Assembly (NCBI GenBank): GCA_015490755.1
Contig: WFXF01000017.1
Coordinates: forward strand, 1-64,000
From: Gammaproteobacteria bacterium
GTDB lineage: Bacteria; Pseudomonadota; Gammaproteobacteria; JAADGQ01
Direction of reading: 5' to 3'
DNA length: 64,000 bases
Made by a program: the position numbers and the translations under genes. Each line of letters begins with the position of its first letter. The stretch's first letter is position 1. Shown piece after piece: positions 46,593-56,100 of this stretch. The notes below the pieces were generated by a model that was not told the origin of the DNA, did no database searches, and was given only the letters and a program-made list of their open reading frames with translations.

Positions 46593-46729
46593 TAAAAAAC
46601 CTCTTTCAACCACAATTCACAGATTAATTTCAGCATTACTTCGTCAATCAACCTCTGCTATACTGATTAAAATTTATTACTTTTATACTTTAAAAGTTCC
46701 CTTTAATCACTGATTCAAGGTTATGAGTT

Positions 46730-47992
46730 GTGCCTTTACTTGCCCTTGGCGTTAATCACAAAACAGCCCCTGTTAATATTCGTGAGCGCGTTGCGTTCCC
46801 CCCTGAGCATGTTCCCTCTGCTTTGCGTGAGCTGACAACTCATCCTAAAATAAGCGAAGCCGTCATAGTTTCCACCTGCAATCGCACAGAAATTGTTTGC
46901 TGTGGGGAAACAAGTGATGCTGATATTATTATCGACTGGTTTAGCCATTATCACAACATAAAACCAGATGAGATAACACCACACCTATACACTCACCCCA
47001 ACCAATATGCTGTACAACACTTGCTACGAGTCAGTTGCGGTCTGGATTCACTGATCCTGGGTGAACCGCAGATTTTGGGGCAAATAAAAGCAGCATACAC
47101 CACTGCGGTTCAAAGCGGCTCAATCGGGACACTGCTTGGGCGACTATTCCAACATACATTTTCAGTTGCCAAGCAGGTACGCAGTGATACAGCCATTGGC
47201 TCCAGCCCGGTCTCTGTCGCATTTGCTGCCGTCAACCTGGCAAAACAGATTTTCTCAGGCTTTGAAAAACATACTGTACTATTGATTGGTGCAGGCGAAA
47301 CAATTGAACTTGCGGCACGCCACCTGCATGAAAATGGTATTGGTAGGATCATAGTCGCCAACCGAACGGTTGAACGTGCACGTAACCTTGCCAACCAATT
47401 TAATGGTTATGGCATCACACTCGCCGAAATTCCAGCCCACCTTTCTGAAGCAGACATTGTCATTTCCTCAACAGCCAGCCAGCTCCCTATTTTAGGTAAA
47501 GGCGCGGTTGAACGTGCAATCAAGGTTCGTAAACATCGCCCCATACTCATGGTCGATATCGCCGTACCACGGGATATCGAACCTGAAGTTGGCACACTGG
47601 ATGACGTTTATTTATACACAGTTGATGATCTTCAGGAAATTATCGAAGAAGGATTAAAATCACGCAAGGAAGCCGCAAAACAAGCTGAAGAGATCATTGA
47701 CACCGAAGTGAGCCACTTCATGGGCTGGTTACGTTCACTGGATGCAGTCGCAACAATACGTGCCTACCGAAACTCAGCCGATCGACTCAGAGATATCGAG
47801 CTATCAAAAGCTCTGCGTCTGATACAAAAAGGCGAAGCTCCTGAAAAAGTATTACAAAATGCTTTACGCAACCTCACTAACAAACTTATTCACCCTGCCA
47901 GCACCCAGATGCGCCAAGCCGGTTTTGATGGCCGCACTGAGATATTACAAGCTGCACGGGAACTGCTGGACATCAAAGAACAGGACATCTAA
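46730..47992 (+). CDS. hemA: Glutamyl-tRNA reductase HemA
   Basis: This 420-aa first enzyme of C5 tetrapyrrole synthesis reduces Glu-tRNA to glutamate-1-semialdehyde. The catalytic Cys is in [13 protein letters not shown], followed by [20 protein letters not shown] and the NADPH fold [17 protein letters not shown]. The start is GTG. It ends with TAATG shared with prfA. The precursors it makes feed haem and the cobalamin ring. Confidence 0.96.
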   Translation: MPLLALGVNHKTAPVNIRERVAFPPEHVPSALRELTTHPKISEAVIVSTCNRTEIVCCGETSDADIIIDWFSHYHNIKPDEITPHLYTHPNQYAVQHLLRVSCGLDSLILGEPQILGQIKAAYTTAVQSGSIGTLLGRLFQHTFSVAKQVRSDTAIGSSPVSVAFAAVNLAKQIFSGFEKHTVLLIGAGETIELAARHLHENGIGRIIVANRTVERARNLANQFNGYGITLAEIPAHLSEADIVISSTASQLPILGKGAVERAIKVRKHRPILMVDIAVPRDIEPEVGTLDDVYLYTVDDLQEIIEEGLKSRKEAAKQAEEIIDTEVSHFMGWLRSLDAVATIRAYRNSADRLRDIELSKALRLIQKGEAPEKVLQNALRNLTNKLIHPASTQMRQAGFDGRTEILQAARELLDIKEQDI

Positions 47993-49080
47993 TGCCCCTA
48001 AAACCCTCTATTACTGAAAAACTGGATACACTCGTCGACCGTTTAGATGAAATCAACGCTCTACTTTCAGACCCGGAAACCATTGCTGATCAAAATAAAT
48101 TTCGAACGCTTTCACAAGAGCACGCTCAGATCACACCCACGGTTGACTGCTTCCTGAAATACCAATCTGCCTGCGAAAATATTGAAACCGCCACAGAAAT
48201 GCTATCAGATGACGATGCTGATATGCGAGAAATGGCCGCCGAAGAACTAAAACAAGCCAAAGAGCAGCAAGACAGCTTGTCACTTGAGCTTCAAAAAATG
48301 CTACTGCCCTCCGACCCACATGACAATAGCAATATCTTCCTGGAAATTCGTGCAGGCACTGGCGGTGATGAAGCTGCCCTTTTTGCAGGGGATCTATTCC
48401 GTATGTATAGTCGATATGCTGAAACAGAGCGCTGGCAAATTGAGATTATCAGCTGTAATGAAGGCGAGCACGGTGGTTACAAAGAGATCATCTCACGTAT
48501 TGTCGGAGCAGGCGCTTATTCACGACTAAAATTTGAGTCGGGCGCACATAGGGTACAGCGAGTTCCCAGCACTGAGTCACAAGGCCGGGTTCACACTTCA
48601 GCCTGTACCGTCGCAGTTATGCCTGAAGCTGATGAACTTGATGAAATCGTCATAAATCCAGCCGATTTACGTGTAGATACCTTCCGCGCCTCAGGTGCAG
48701 GCGGACAGCACGTCAATAAAACAGACTCGGCAATTCGCTTAACGCATCTGCCCACAGGTACCGTTGTAGAGTGTCAGGATGAGCGCTCACAGCACAAAAA
48801 TCGTGCTCGTGCCATGTCACTGCTTTCAGCCAGACTTTTGTCCGCACAGCAAGATAAACTTGATACCGAACAAGCCGAAACACGCCGCAGCCTTGTTGGC
48901 AGTGGTGATCGTTCTGAACGAATTCGCACCTACAATTTTCCACAAGGCCGCATCACTGACCATCGAATCAATCTGACACTCTATAAACTGGATGAAATTA
49001 TCTCAGGCAGCTTAAACCAGGTGATTGACCCGTTAGTGAATGAATACCAAGCTGACCAACTCGCCGCATTGAGTGAATAA
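47992..49080 (+). CDS. prfA: Peptide chain release factor 1
   Basis: This 362-aa RF1 recognises UAA and UAG. The GGQ loop [19 protein letters not shown] drives peptide release, and the recognition region includes [20 protein letters not shown]. Its ATG overlaps the hemA stop. prmC, the GGQ methyltransferase gene that usually follows prfA, is not here. Confidence 0.97.
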   Translation: MPLKPSITEKLDTLVDRLDEINALLSDPETIADQNKFRTLSQEHAQITPTVDCFLKYQSACENIETATEMLSDDDADMREMAAEELKQAKEQQDSLSLELQKMLLPSDPHDNSNIFLEIRAGTGGDEAALFAGDLFRMYSRYAETERWQIEIISCNEGEHGGYKEIISRIVGAGAYSRLKFESGAHRVQRVPSTESQGRVHTSACTVAVMPEADELDEIVINPADLRVDTFRASGAGGQHVNKTDSAIRLTHLPTGTVVECQDERSQHKNRARAMSLLSARLLSAQQDKLDTEQAETRRSLVGSGDRSERIRTYNFPQGRITDHRINLTLYKLDEIISGSLNQVIDPLVNEYQADQLAALSE

Positions 49081-49088
49081 ATCCCCCC

Positions 49089-50045
49089 ATGAGAGAGTAT
49101 TTCACCGCACTTCAAGGTCACCTGGAGCAACAGATCATTGGCCAGAGCACACTGCTGGAACGGCTACTGATTACCGCACTCACTGGTGGACATATTTTAG
49201 TCGAAGGCCCTCCAGGGCTTGCCAAAACGACAGCCGTGCGCACTCTGGCTCACAGCATGGCGCTGCACTTTCAGCGCATTCAATTCACCCCCGACATGAT
49301 TCCAGGTGACATCACCGGCAGTGATATTTTTATTCCACAAGAAGGCCAATTCCAGTTTATAAAAGGTCCAATCTTTCATGAAATCATCCTGGCTGATGAA
49401 ATCAATCGTGCGCCCCCCAAAGTGCAATCTGCACTACTGGAAGCTATGGAGGAACGGCAAGTCACCGTAGGTGGTACAACTCGCAAGCTGCCTCCTGTCT
49501 TTATGGTCATGGCCACACAAAATCCAATTGAACAAGAAGGTACTTACCCACTGCCCGAAGCACAGCTTGATCGGTTCTTGATGAAGTTTAAACTTACCTA
49601 CCCCACAGCGGATCATGAGCTAACAATTTTACAACAACACAACCAGCAGCTGTGTGAGCCTGCAACATCTAAAATAGAAGCCAGCCTGACACCTGATCAG
49701 CTTTTAGAAGTCCGCGATAAAATTAATGCTATTTATATCGATGAAATGCTGGAGCGTTACATTGTCACATTAGTTAATGCAACACGAACTCCAGAGCAAT
49801 GGGATGATGAAGTATCGGCCTGGATTGAACGTGGTGCATCTCCAAGAGCCACTCTGGCACTGGCACACGCCAGCCGTGCACGCGCTTATTTGCATGGTCG
49901 TGACTTTGTTGAACCGGCTGATATTATCGACCTGGCTTACGACATACTCAACCACCGTATTGCGCTCAGCTTTGCGGCACGCACTGAAAGCATCACCTGC
50001 AAACAAGCCATTAAGCGCCTGGTAGAAAAGGTTCCCGTGCCATAG
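49089..50045 (+). CDS. MoxR-family AAA+ ATPase
   Basis: This 318-aa AAA+ chaperone-like ATPase has Walker A VEGPPGLAKTTAVRTLA, Walker B ILADEINRAPPKVQSALLEA and sensor MATQNPIEQEGTYPLPEAQ. MoxR proteins usually work with DUF58 and VWA-domain partners encoded next to them to activate metalloenzymes or envelope functions. Here no such partner follows; the next gene is convergent. It is eight bases after prfA and likely in the hemA-prfA transcript. Confidence 0.88.
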   Translation: MREYFTALQGHLEQQIIGQSTLLERLLITALTGGHILVEGPPGLAKTTAVRTLAHSMALHFQRIQFTPDMIPGDITGSDIFIPQEGQFQFIKGPIFHEIILADEINRAPPKVQSALLEAMEERQVTVGGTTRKLPPVFMVMATQNPIEQEGTYPLPEAQLDRFLMKFKLTYPTADHELTILQQHNQQLCEPATSKIEASLTPDQLLEVRDKINAIYIDEMLERYIVTLVNATRTPEQWDDEVSAWIERGASPRATLALAHASRARAYLHGRDFVEPADIIDLAYDILNHRIALSFAARTESITCKQAIKRLVEKVPVP

Positions 50046-50054
50046 CGCGCACCT

Positions 50055-51779
50055 TCACGACCTCAACAAAAACCACCACAAAGTCGCTAACCACAGTACA
50101 AAACAACCCGCCGCAACGCCCTGCCATACAAGCAGCGGATTACGCTGAAGCAATGGCTGAAAATCAGCACCATTAACATCTCTTTTTGGTGTTTTAAAAT
50201 CGTATAAAAACTCTGAAAGCAAGCCATAGCGATCCGCTGGATTGGGAGCGACCGCTTTTTTAAGTGCAGCATCCACCCATTCAGGAATATCAAGCCGCCA
50301 CTTACGTGCCGGAATATATTTCATATCGCTATAACTGCGCAGTTTGAAACTATTGATATTTTTTTCTTTATAGGGCAGGTGACCTGTTAACATTTCATAA
50401 ACAATCACACCTAACGAAAAAATATCAGATCGATTCGTTCCCTGTTCACCCATCATATATTCAGGCGCAGTATAGTTGAGCGTCCCCATTGGGTGGTCAG
50501 GGTTGATCACTGAAGTAATTTCAGTAATACCTGCCACCTTGGTCGAGCCAAAATCAATAATTTTCACTCGACCTGAAGTATCAATCATGATGTTATCAGG
50601 CTTCAAATCCTGATGAACCATATCCTGACGATGAAAAGCACGTAGCGCCTGAATGATCTGTTCGACAATCGGCCTAACCTCAGATAATAGCGGTTCACTG
50701 TTCTCTTGAATCCACTCTTTAAGGTTTTGCCCCTCAATATATTCAGTTTTGAAATAGAGACAGGTTCTATGACGTCCAGAGATATAAGGTTTCATCACCC
50801 CTGGATGATTGATTCGCTGCCCCACCCACTGCTCTTGAATAAAACCATTCAGATAGGTTGGATCATCCTCATAGTTAACCGAAGGTGTTTTCAAAACAAT
50901 TTTGGTCTGATTCGCACTGTCTTCGGCTAAATAAACCTGCCCCCGCGCACTTTCGGCAATAGTCTGCAGAATTTTAAAACCATCAATAATCATTCCTGGC
51001 TGCAAATCTGGTGGAAATGGCAGCCTGGTTAATTTTTGAAAAACCTCCTCTTCCGTCTCTTCCGGCAAACTTTCAACTTCAAAAATTAATGCCGTCACGT
51101 TATCGGGTGTTTTATTAGCCAGTGCTTTTTCCACAATCTTTTGTGCCCGCTCAGCGACAGGAGTTGCCTCTGATACGATTTCACACATTAAATCGTGATC
51201 AACAAAATCATGAACCCCATCCGTGGTTAAAAGAAAGGTATCTTTAACCCGCAGATCAATTCCACGGCAATCCACCTCAAGATGGTTATCGACTCCCAAG
51301 GCTCGACTCAAATAAATACGGCCTCCCCCCATATCAGCCATGTGATCCCGTGTTAGCTGCTCAAGACCACCATCACGCAAACGATAGATACGGGAATCAC
51401 CAATATGAAACAGATAGGCTTGTGTCGATTTAAACACAATGGATGAAAAGGTTGTCACCAACCCTTTCATCGTGCTGCTTTCATCCTGACCTTGGCGAAA
51501 CAGCCATGAATTTAATGCCACAAGTATTTTTTGCGCTGACTTTTTAACTGTCCAGCTATCGGGTGTGCTGTAATAATCCTCAATAAAATTTTTAACACTG
51601 GTGCGCGCAGCCTCGCCGCCGTAATCACTGCTACTCACACCATCGGCAATGACACCGACAACGCCTTTAAAACGCAGGACATCACCCTCTGGATGACAAT
51701 AATTAAAATCATCCTGATTTTCATCTTTAGGGCCAATATCACTATACCCAGCTACTTTTATTTTTAATTCTGCAGCCAT
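50055..51779 (-). CDS. PP2C phosphatase - Ser/Thr kinase fusion, membrane-anchored
   Basis: This 574-aa protein has a PP2C-type phosphatase domain (about 1-245; GVIADGVSSSDYGGEAA, LTTDGVHDFV), then a Hanks-type kinase (about 268-530) with Lys in TKIVLKTP, catalytic HQDLKPDNIM and IIDFGSTKVAG. The RD residue is changed to QD before the catalytic Asp. One membrane span at the C-terminus (residues 552-571) anchors it. It is 44 bases downstream of the nitrate transporter gene. A kinase beside nasA is known in Pseudomonas, so a role in nitrate-uptake control is plausible. Confidence 0.88.
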   Translation of the reverse strand: MAAELKIKVAGYSDIGPKDENQDDFNYCHPEGDVLRFKGVVGVIADGVSSSDYGGEAARTSVKNFIEDYYSTPDSWTVKKSAQKILVALNSWLFRQGQDESSTMKGLVTTFSSIVFKSTQAYLFHIGDSRIYRLRDGGLEQLTRDHMADMGGGRIYLSRALGVDNHLEVDCRGIDLRVKDTFLLTTDGVHDFVDHDLMCEIVSEATPVAERAQKIVEKALANKTPDNVTALIFEVESLPEETEEEVFQKLTRLPFPPDLQPGMIIDGFKILQTIAESARGQVYLAEDSANQTKIVLKTPSVNYEDDPTYLNGFIQEQWVGQRINHPGVMKPYISGRHRTCLYFKTEYIEGQNLKEWIQENSEPLLSEVRPIVEQIIQALRAFHRQDMVHQDLKPDNIMIDTSGRVKIIDFGSTKVAGITEITSVINPDHPMGTLNYTAPEYMMGEQGTNRSDIFSLGVIVYEMLTGHLPYKEKNINSFKLRSYSDMKYIPARKWRLDIPEWVDAALKKAVAPNPADRYGLLSEFLYDFKTPKRDVNGADFQPLLQRNPLLVWQGVAAGCFVLWLATLWWFLLRS

Positions 51780-51823
51780 TGGTTACAGTTCCTGTTTTTT
51801 AAACAAAGCCGTTTTAAATACTA

Positions 51824-53317
51824 TTATTTATCCACATCAATCATCTGCACAGTACCATCAGGCATAGTCTCGACCATCTGGCCTTTAGGCTCCTCTAAAA
51901 AGAGTATGATCAGTGCAAAAACAATCGCGGAAACAATACCAATAAACAGAAAGAACTGATCGTAATCCACTAATGAGTTCACAGTCAAAAACATCACAGC
52001 CCCTACATTACCGAAAGCACCTGCCATACCTGCAATCTGCCCCGTCATACGACGCTGTATCAGCGGCACCATTGCATATACAGCACCGGAACCTGCCTTG
52101 GAAAAAATGCCAGCAATGATAGTTATGCCCACGACCACCCATACCGGCCAGCTTTTTTCCACCAGACCAAGAATCAAAAAACCTGTAGTAATACCTGCAA
52201 AAACAATAATCAAGGTCAGCTTACGGCCAATTCTGTCACTAACCCAACCACCACCTGGGCGTGCAACCAGATTGATAAAGGGATAAATACCGGCCAATAA
52301 AGCCGCTGTCACTTTGGGAATATCAAACCACGAAACATAAAACATTGCCAACATGGAAACCACCGCCAGTTCTGTACCAAAAGTAACAAGATAGGCCCAG
52401 TCCAGAATGGCAACTTGCTTAAATTTATAACGATGCAATTCAGGCACAGGTTTTTTCAAGATATGGCTATTAATATGCCATATTTTCCAGATCTGAATCA
52501 GATAAACAACCGCCAATGTTATATAAATGAAATAGGTTGTCGCAGCATTAATCAATCCCATATTTTCAGGAGACAACTTCCAGGTCAATACCGCCAGAGC
52601 CAGATACAGAGGTATATTCATTAGAATATAAAGTAACAAATCCCCGGGACTGGTCACTTCCATCGCACCCATTTTTTTGGGTTTAAAATAAGTGGAACCT
52701 TTAGGCGTATTACTAACAGTAAAATAGTACACTACACCATAAATAATGGCCGCGATGCTCGCAAATGTAATCGCATAACGCCAACCATCTGTATCCCCCA
52801 TGCTGACTGCAATAAAGGGTAGCGTCATGGCAGCTCCGGCAGATCCAAAGTTACCCCAACCACCGTAAATACCTTGCGCTAAACCGGTCTGCCTCGCAGG
52901 AAACCATTCGCCAATCATACGAATTCCTACAACAAAACCTGCACCAATAAAACCACAAAGAAAACGCAGCAAAGCCAATTGCTCGTAACTGTTAGCCCAT
53001 GCAAAAGCGATACTGATCAAGCCCCCTAGCACCAAAATACTGGTGTACATGATGCGTGGCCCCAGTTTATCCACCAGCATACCCACTATAATGCGAGCCG
53101 GAATGGTCATAGCTACATTAAGGATCAACAGAACCTTGGCCTGCTGATCAGTCAGCCCCAGTGCCTCTTTTATGAAAGGCATCATCGGGCCCAATCCTAA
53201 CCAGACAACAAAGGTCATAAAAAAAGCAAACCAGGTGTAATGCAGGATTCGGATATTCGCTTTATTTAAGGCGAAAACATTAAATCTACTATTTTCCATC
53301 ATCAGAGTTACAGCCAT
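51824..53317 (-). CDS. Nitrate/nitrite transporter, NarK/NasA-type MFS
   Basis: This 497-aa major-facilitator protein has about 12 spans. GFIGAGFVVGIRMIGEWFPA and AQGIYGGWGNFGSAGAA (with a second GNVGAVMF later) are the nitrate-signature glycine-rich segments of the NNP family. The annotated ATG at 53317 may be too early: alternatives ATG-ATG lie five codons inside. It shares an intergenic region with a divergent porin gene, where a sigma-54-like site lies on its side. With no respiratory nitrate reductase nearby and a kinase partner, assimilation is the likelier role. Confidence 0.9.
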   Translation of the reverse strand: MAVTLMMENSRFNVFALNKANIRILHYTWFAFFMTFVVWLGLGPMMPFIKEALGLTDQQAKVLLILNVAMTIPARIIVGMLVDKLGPRIMYTSILVLGGLISIAFAWANSYEQLALLRFLCGFIGAGFVVGIRMIGEWFPARQTGLAQGIYGGWGNFGSAGAAMTLPFIAVSMGDTDGWRYAITFASIAAIIYGVVYYFTVSNTPKGSTYFKPKKMGAMEVTSPGDLLLYILMNIPLYLALAVLTWKLSPENMGLINAATTYFIYITLAVVYLIQIWKIWHINSHILKKPVPELHRYKFKQVAILDWAYLVTFGTELAVVSMLAMFYVSWFDIPKVTAALLAGIYPFINLVARPGGGWVSDRIGRKLTLIIVFAGITTGFLILGLVEKSWPVWVVVGITIIAGIFSKAGSGAVYAMVPLIQRRMTGQIAGMAGAFGNVGAVMFLTVNSLVDYDQFFLFIGIVSAIVFALIILFLEEPKGQMVETMPDGTVQMIDVDK

Positions 53318-53349
53318 CTTCAGTTAATTAAACAACAGCATGCTGTTAT

Positions 53350-53364
53350 ACAAAAAGCATGCCA
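53350..53364 (-). promoter_or_regulatory. Sigma-54-like promoter of the nitrate transporter gene
   Basis: On the minus strand TGGCATGCTTTTTGT has a consensus -24 element (TGGCAT), with TTGT instead of TTGC at -12. It lies about 33 bases before the start codon. NtrC-type control of nitrate uptake would fit. Confidence 0.45.
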
Positions 53365-53523
53365 GATACTTTATCTATTGATTATAAAGAACTTTTTAAT
53401 TTAACTTGTTATTTCTCAAGGAGAGTGCTACAAAATGCAGCGCTAAACGCACTAAAACAGGTCAAAGACAAATATTTGATGGCGATCTACGCTTGATAAC
53501 CCAGTAACTCAGGAATTTAAAAT

Positions 53524-54684
53524 ATGGCTCTAAAACTGGCAACTGCTACATTGATCTCGGTCTGCACCTTATCGTTACAGGCAACATCACACGCTACAAT
53601 ACCGTTCAACGACGTTTTTAGTATGATCGGTGATGCCAGAACGGGATATTATGCTATCCACAGAGATGACCGTGACAACAGCAGCTCAAGCAAGCATGAG
53701 TGGCGACTCAGGCTGCGGCCCGGCGTACATGCCAATATCAATGAATCATTCACTGCCCGGTTACGTTTTGCCGGTCGTTACACCAGTATGGAAGGCAAGA
53801 ATGACGCTCACTTCAAGCTTTATTCTGGCATTACACCAGGAAAGGATGGCCTGAAAATGGGGCAATCGACACTGGATGAAGCCTGGGTCAACTACAAGCA
53901 AGGCCGCTGGAGCTTACGTGCAGGTCGTATGCAGACCAAATTTGAACTGACCGGAGTAGCCAAAAAGTCGCTGGATCGTAATAATAGCCCCAATACCGAC
54001 ATTGCCTGGACCGATGGCCTTTATTTCAAACACAAAGGTACAAATGGCTGGACGACCCACGCGATTCTGCAATACAACCCTGCGGATGGTGCCACGGAAG
54101 TACGCCGCCTGCCGCTCGATTTTACAGATAGCAGCAGTCGAGCAAGCTATTTTATTGCTTATGAAAAACTTGATAAAAAAGCCACTATTGTTCAGCAGGG
54201 GTTAGATATCACCTACCTTCCCGCTGCGCTTCAAACGGATGGAGCAACCTCAGATAAAACTGATAACTACCTCGCCGTTGTCGGCCGCATGGCTGCACAG
54301 TGGCCCATGGGAAATAATGGCATGAAGTTTTTGCTTGGTGGTGAATTAGGTTACGCACCCAATACACCAACACTCAGCGCACTAAATTTGGGCACTTCAG
54401 GTAATACAGGGGGTAAAGCCACACAAGTGACATTTAACTTTATCGATATTATGCCAAACCATAGCCTGGGTATCGTACTGGCAAGAGCAGAAGGGGGCTG
54501 GCTGTTATCACCGGACTTCAAAAGCAATCAAAACCTGTTTGAAACACGTTACCGCTGGAGTCTGGACAAACGACAGCGCATCGAAATACGCCTACGTTAT
54601 CGCACCGATATCAAGCAGAGAACTGACAAACCTGAAAAGCGGATAGATCGTGATCTCTATGCGCGCTATACCTTGAAGTTTTGA
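53524..54684 (+). CDS. Putative outer-membrane porin, 386 aa
   Basis: A signal peptide ends near ATSHA/TIPF, and the mature protein alternates polar and hydrophobic residues as in a beta-barrel (WRLRLRPGVHANINESFTAR, GRWSLRAGRMQTKFEL), with a terminal Phe (YARYTLKF). It is divergent from the nitrate transporter across 206 bases, so it may supply nitrate or related ions across the outer membrane. I cannot assign a named porin family with confidence. Confidence 0.7.
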   Translation: MALKLATATLISVCTLSLQATSHATIPFNDVFSMIGDARTGYYAIHRDDRDNSSSSKHEWRLRLRPGVHANINESFTARLRFAGRYTSMEGKNDAHFKLYSGITPGKDGLKMGQSTLDEAWVNYKQGRWSLRAGRMQTKFELTGVAKKSLDRNNSPNTDIAWTDGLYFKHKGTNGWTTHAILQYNPADGATEVRRLPLDFTDSSSRASYFIAYEKLDKKATIVQQGLDITYLPAALQTDGATSDKTDNYLAVVGRMAAQWPMGNNGMKFLLGGELGYAPNTPTLSALNLGTSGNTGGKATQVTFNFIDIMPNHSLGIVLARAEGGWLLSPDFKSNQNLFETRYRWSLDKRQRIEIRLRYRTDIKQRTDKPEKRIDRDLYARYTLKF

Positions 54685-54689
54685 TAAAC

Positions 54690-54714
54690 ACCCCCGCCAC
54701 AAGCGGGCGGGGGT
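54690..54714. terminator. Strong hairpin between convergent porin genes
   Basis: Stem ACCCCCGCC / GGCGGGGGT with a short loop lies six bases after the porin stop. It lacks a proper T-run on either strand but is very GC-rich compared with its surroundings. Confidence 0.6.
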
Positions 54715-54762
54715 ATTAAAAAAATTAGCAGGAACTGTGATCAGCTCCTGATCTGGAGAGAC

Positions 54763-55791
54763 TTAGAAACCCACCTGAAACTGTGCGAGAAACACATTAT
54801 CTTTGTAACCCTTTATTGCATAGCCTTCATACTTCTCTTTATCACCAGAAGCCACAACATAGTTCAGCTGAATGCGGGCATTTTGCTTTTTATCAGCCAA
54901 AAAGATATTCCAGCCGATGTAAGTGTTGCCTAAGCTGGTATCAGAATCTTTATACTCACTGCTGGCTACATAGTGACGGACAACAGCTTCATTCATTTTG
55001 TTAATGCTGTAACCTGCGTGTATATAACCAACACTTTCATCTTTGCCTTTATCTCCCTTAACATTACTGCCCGCAATATACTCAGCTTTGAAAGTCATGG
55101 CACCTGTTTTGTAAGAACCTGCTACACCCACCACGGAATAATCTTCGTAGGTAGAATCAGAGTCCGAAGTGCTGGAGCCATAAGATACTTCAAGATGTAA
55201 ACTCTCATCTATGTCATACATCAATCGCCCCGCGTAGGCCGCAGCATCACCCGCTGTTCCCTTAGGTGCGGCACTGGAGCGCCCCGCAGGATTAAAAACA
55301 CCAAAGTCGTAACCAAAACCACTTAAATTACGGCCACTGACCATCAAGCCCGCAGCACGTTCCAGCACCAGACCTTTATCCATACCACGCTTGGTAATAT
55401 CCAGCTGTTTACTGGCGATGCTAAAATCCATACCAACAGGCGTTTTGAAAACACCAGCTCTGACCTTAGCCGCTTTACTAAGTTTATAACCCACAACGGC
55501 ATCCTTGATAATTTCAGGCACGCCAATTTTTGTTTTACTATAACCGGAATTATCAGTCTTATTGAAATCCAGCTGCAACTTTCCCCAAGCTTTATCATGT
55601 TTAATTTTGTAACCGATACGAATGCTATCAGCACCGAAACGTAACCCATCAGCATCTGCGTCAGCTGCCCCCCCATCACCTACGGCTGCAGTAATTTGTG
55701 AATAACCAAAAAACTTGGATTCGGCGGCACTAAGGCTCATCGGTGCGGCAAGTGCAGTCGCGACAGCCACGGTGATCATACTCTTATTCAT
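54763..55791 (-). CDS. Outer-membrane porin, phosphate-selective-porin-like, 342 aa
   Basis: A signal peptide ends LSAAE. The barrel pattern includes RIGYKIKHDKAWGKLQLDFN, AGVFKTPVGMDFS and the C-terminal FLAQFQVGF with terminal Phe. RAGVFKTPVG is reminiscent of OprO/OprP-type porins. It is divergent from the porin at 56101, with Pho-box-like repeats between, nearer the other gene. Confidence 0.75.
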   Translation of the reverse strand: MNKSMITVAVATALAAPMSLSAAESKFFGYSQITAAVGDGGAADADADGLRFGADSIRIGYKIKHDKAWGKLQLDFNKTDNSGYSKTKIGVPEIIKDAVVGYKLSKAAKVRAGVFKTPVGMDFSIASKQLDITKRGMDKGLVLERAAGLMVSGRNLSGFGYDFGVFNPAGRSSAAPKGTAGDAAAYAGRLMYDIDESLHLEVSYGSSTSDSDSTYEDYSVVGVAGSYKTGAMTFKAEYIAGSNVKGDKGKDESVGYIHAGYSINKMNEAVVRHYVASSEYKDSDTSLGNTYIGWNIFLADKKQNARIQLNYVVASGDKEKYEGYAIKGYKDNVFLAQFQVGF

Positions 55792-56100
55792 TAAAGTAAC
55801 TCTCCGAGTTATTGTTGATAAAAAAACTATGTTTTAAAATGACGATCGTATTTATAGCAGCAATGAGTGGAAATGCAACCATTTTTTATAAAACAACCTG
55901 TTCAACATATAAATACAGTACATTGATACGTCTGAAAACTGACCAAATGAGGTTTATCTATGATCATTTCAACCTTCTCAGGCTGTCATCAAAACGTCAC
56001 AAAATTTACATAAAATCTTCATTCAAGGTCGAGTATGTTATGACCTGAAATTTCATGATTTACATATTAACAAGACTTATAATTTAAAAGAGGCAAGCAA
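55792..56100. other. Divergent porin promoter region
   Basis: This 309-base AT-rich gap holds the Pho-box-like array at 55983-56026 and presumably the promoters of both porin genes. I see no RNA gene. Confidence 0.6.
55983..56026 (+). promoter_or_regulatory. Four tandem 11-bp Pho-box half-sites
   Basis: Units CTGTCATCAAA, ACGTCACAAAA, TTTACATAAAA and TCTTCATTCAA repeat at exactly 11 bases, the spacing of PhoB dimer sites. The first 18 bases, CTGTCATCAAAACGTCAC, match the Pho box at most positions. A possible -10 (TATGTT) follows eight bases later, so the array points at the porin gene at 56101. Confidence 0.7.
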
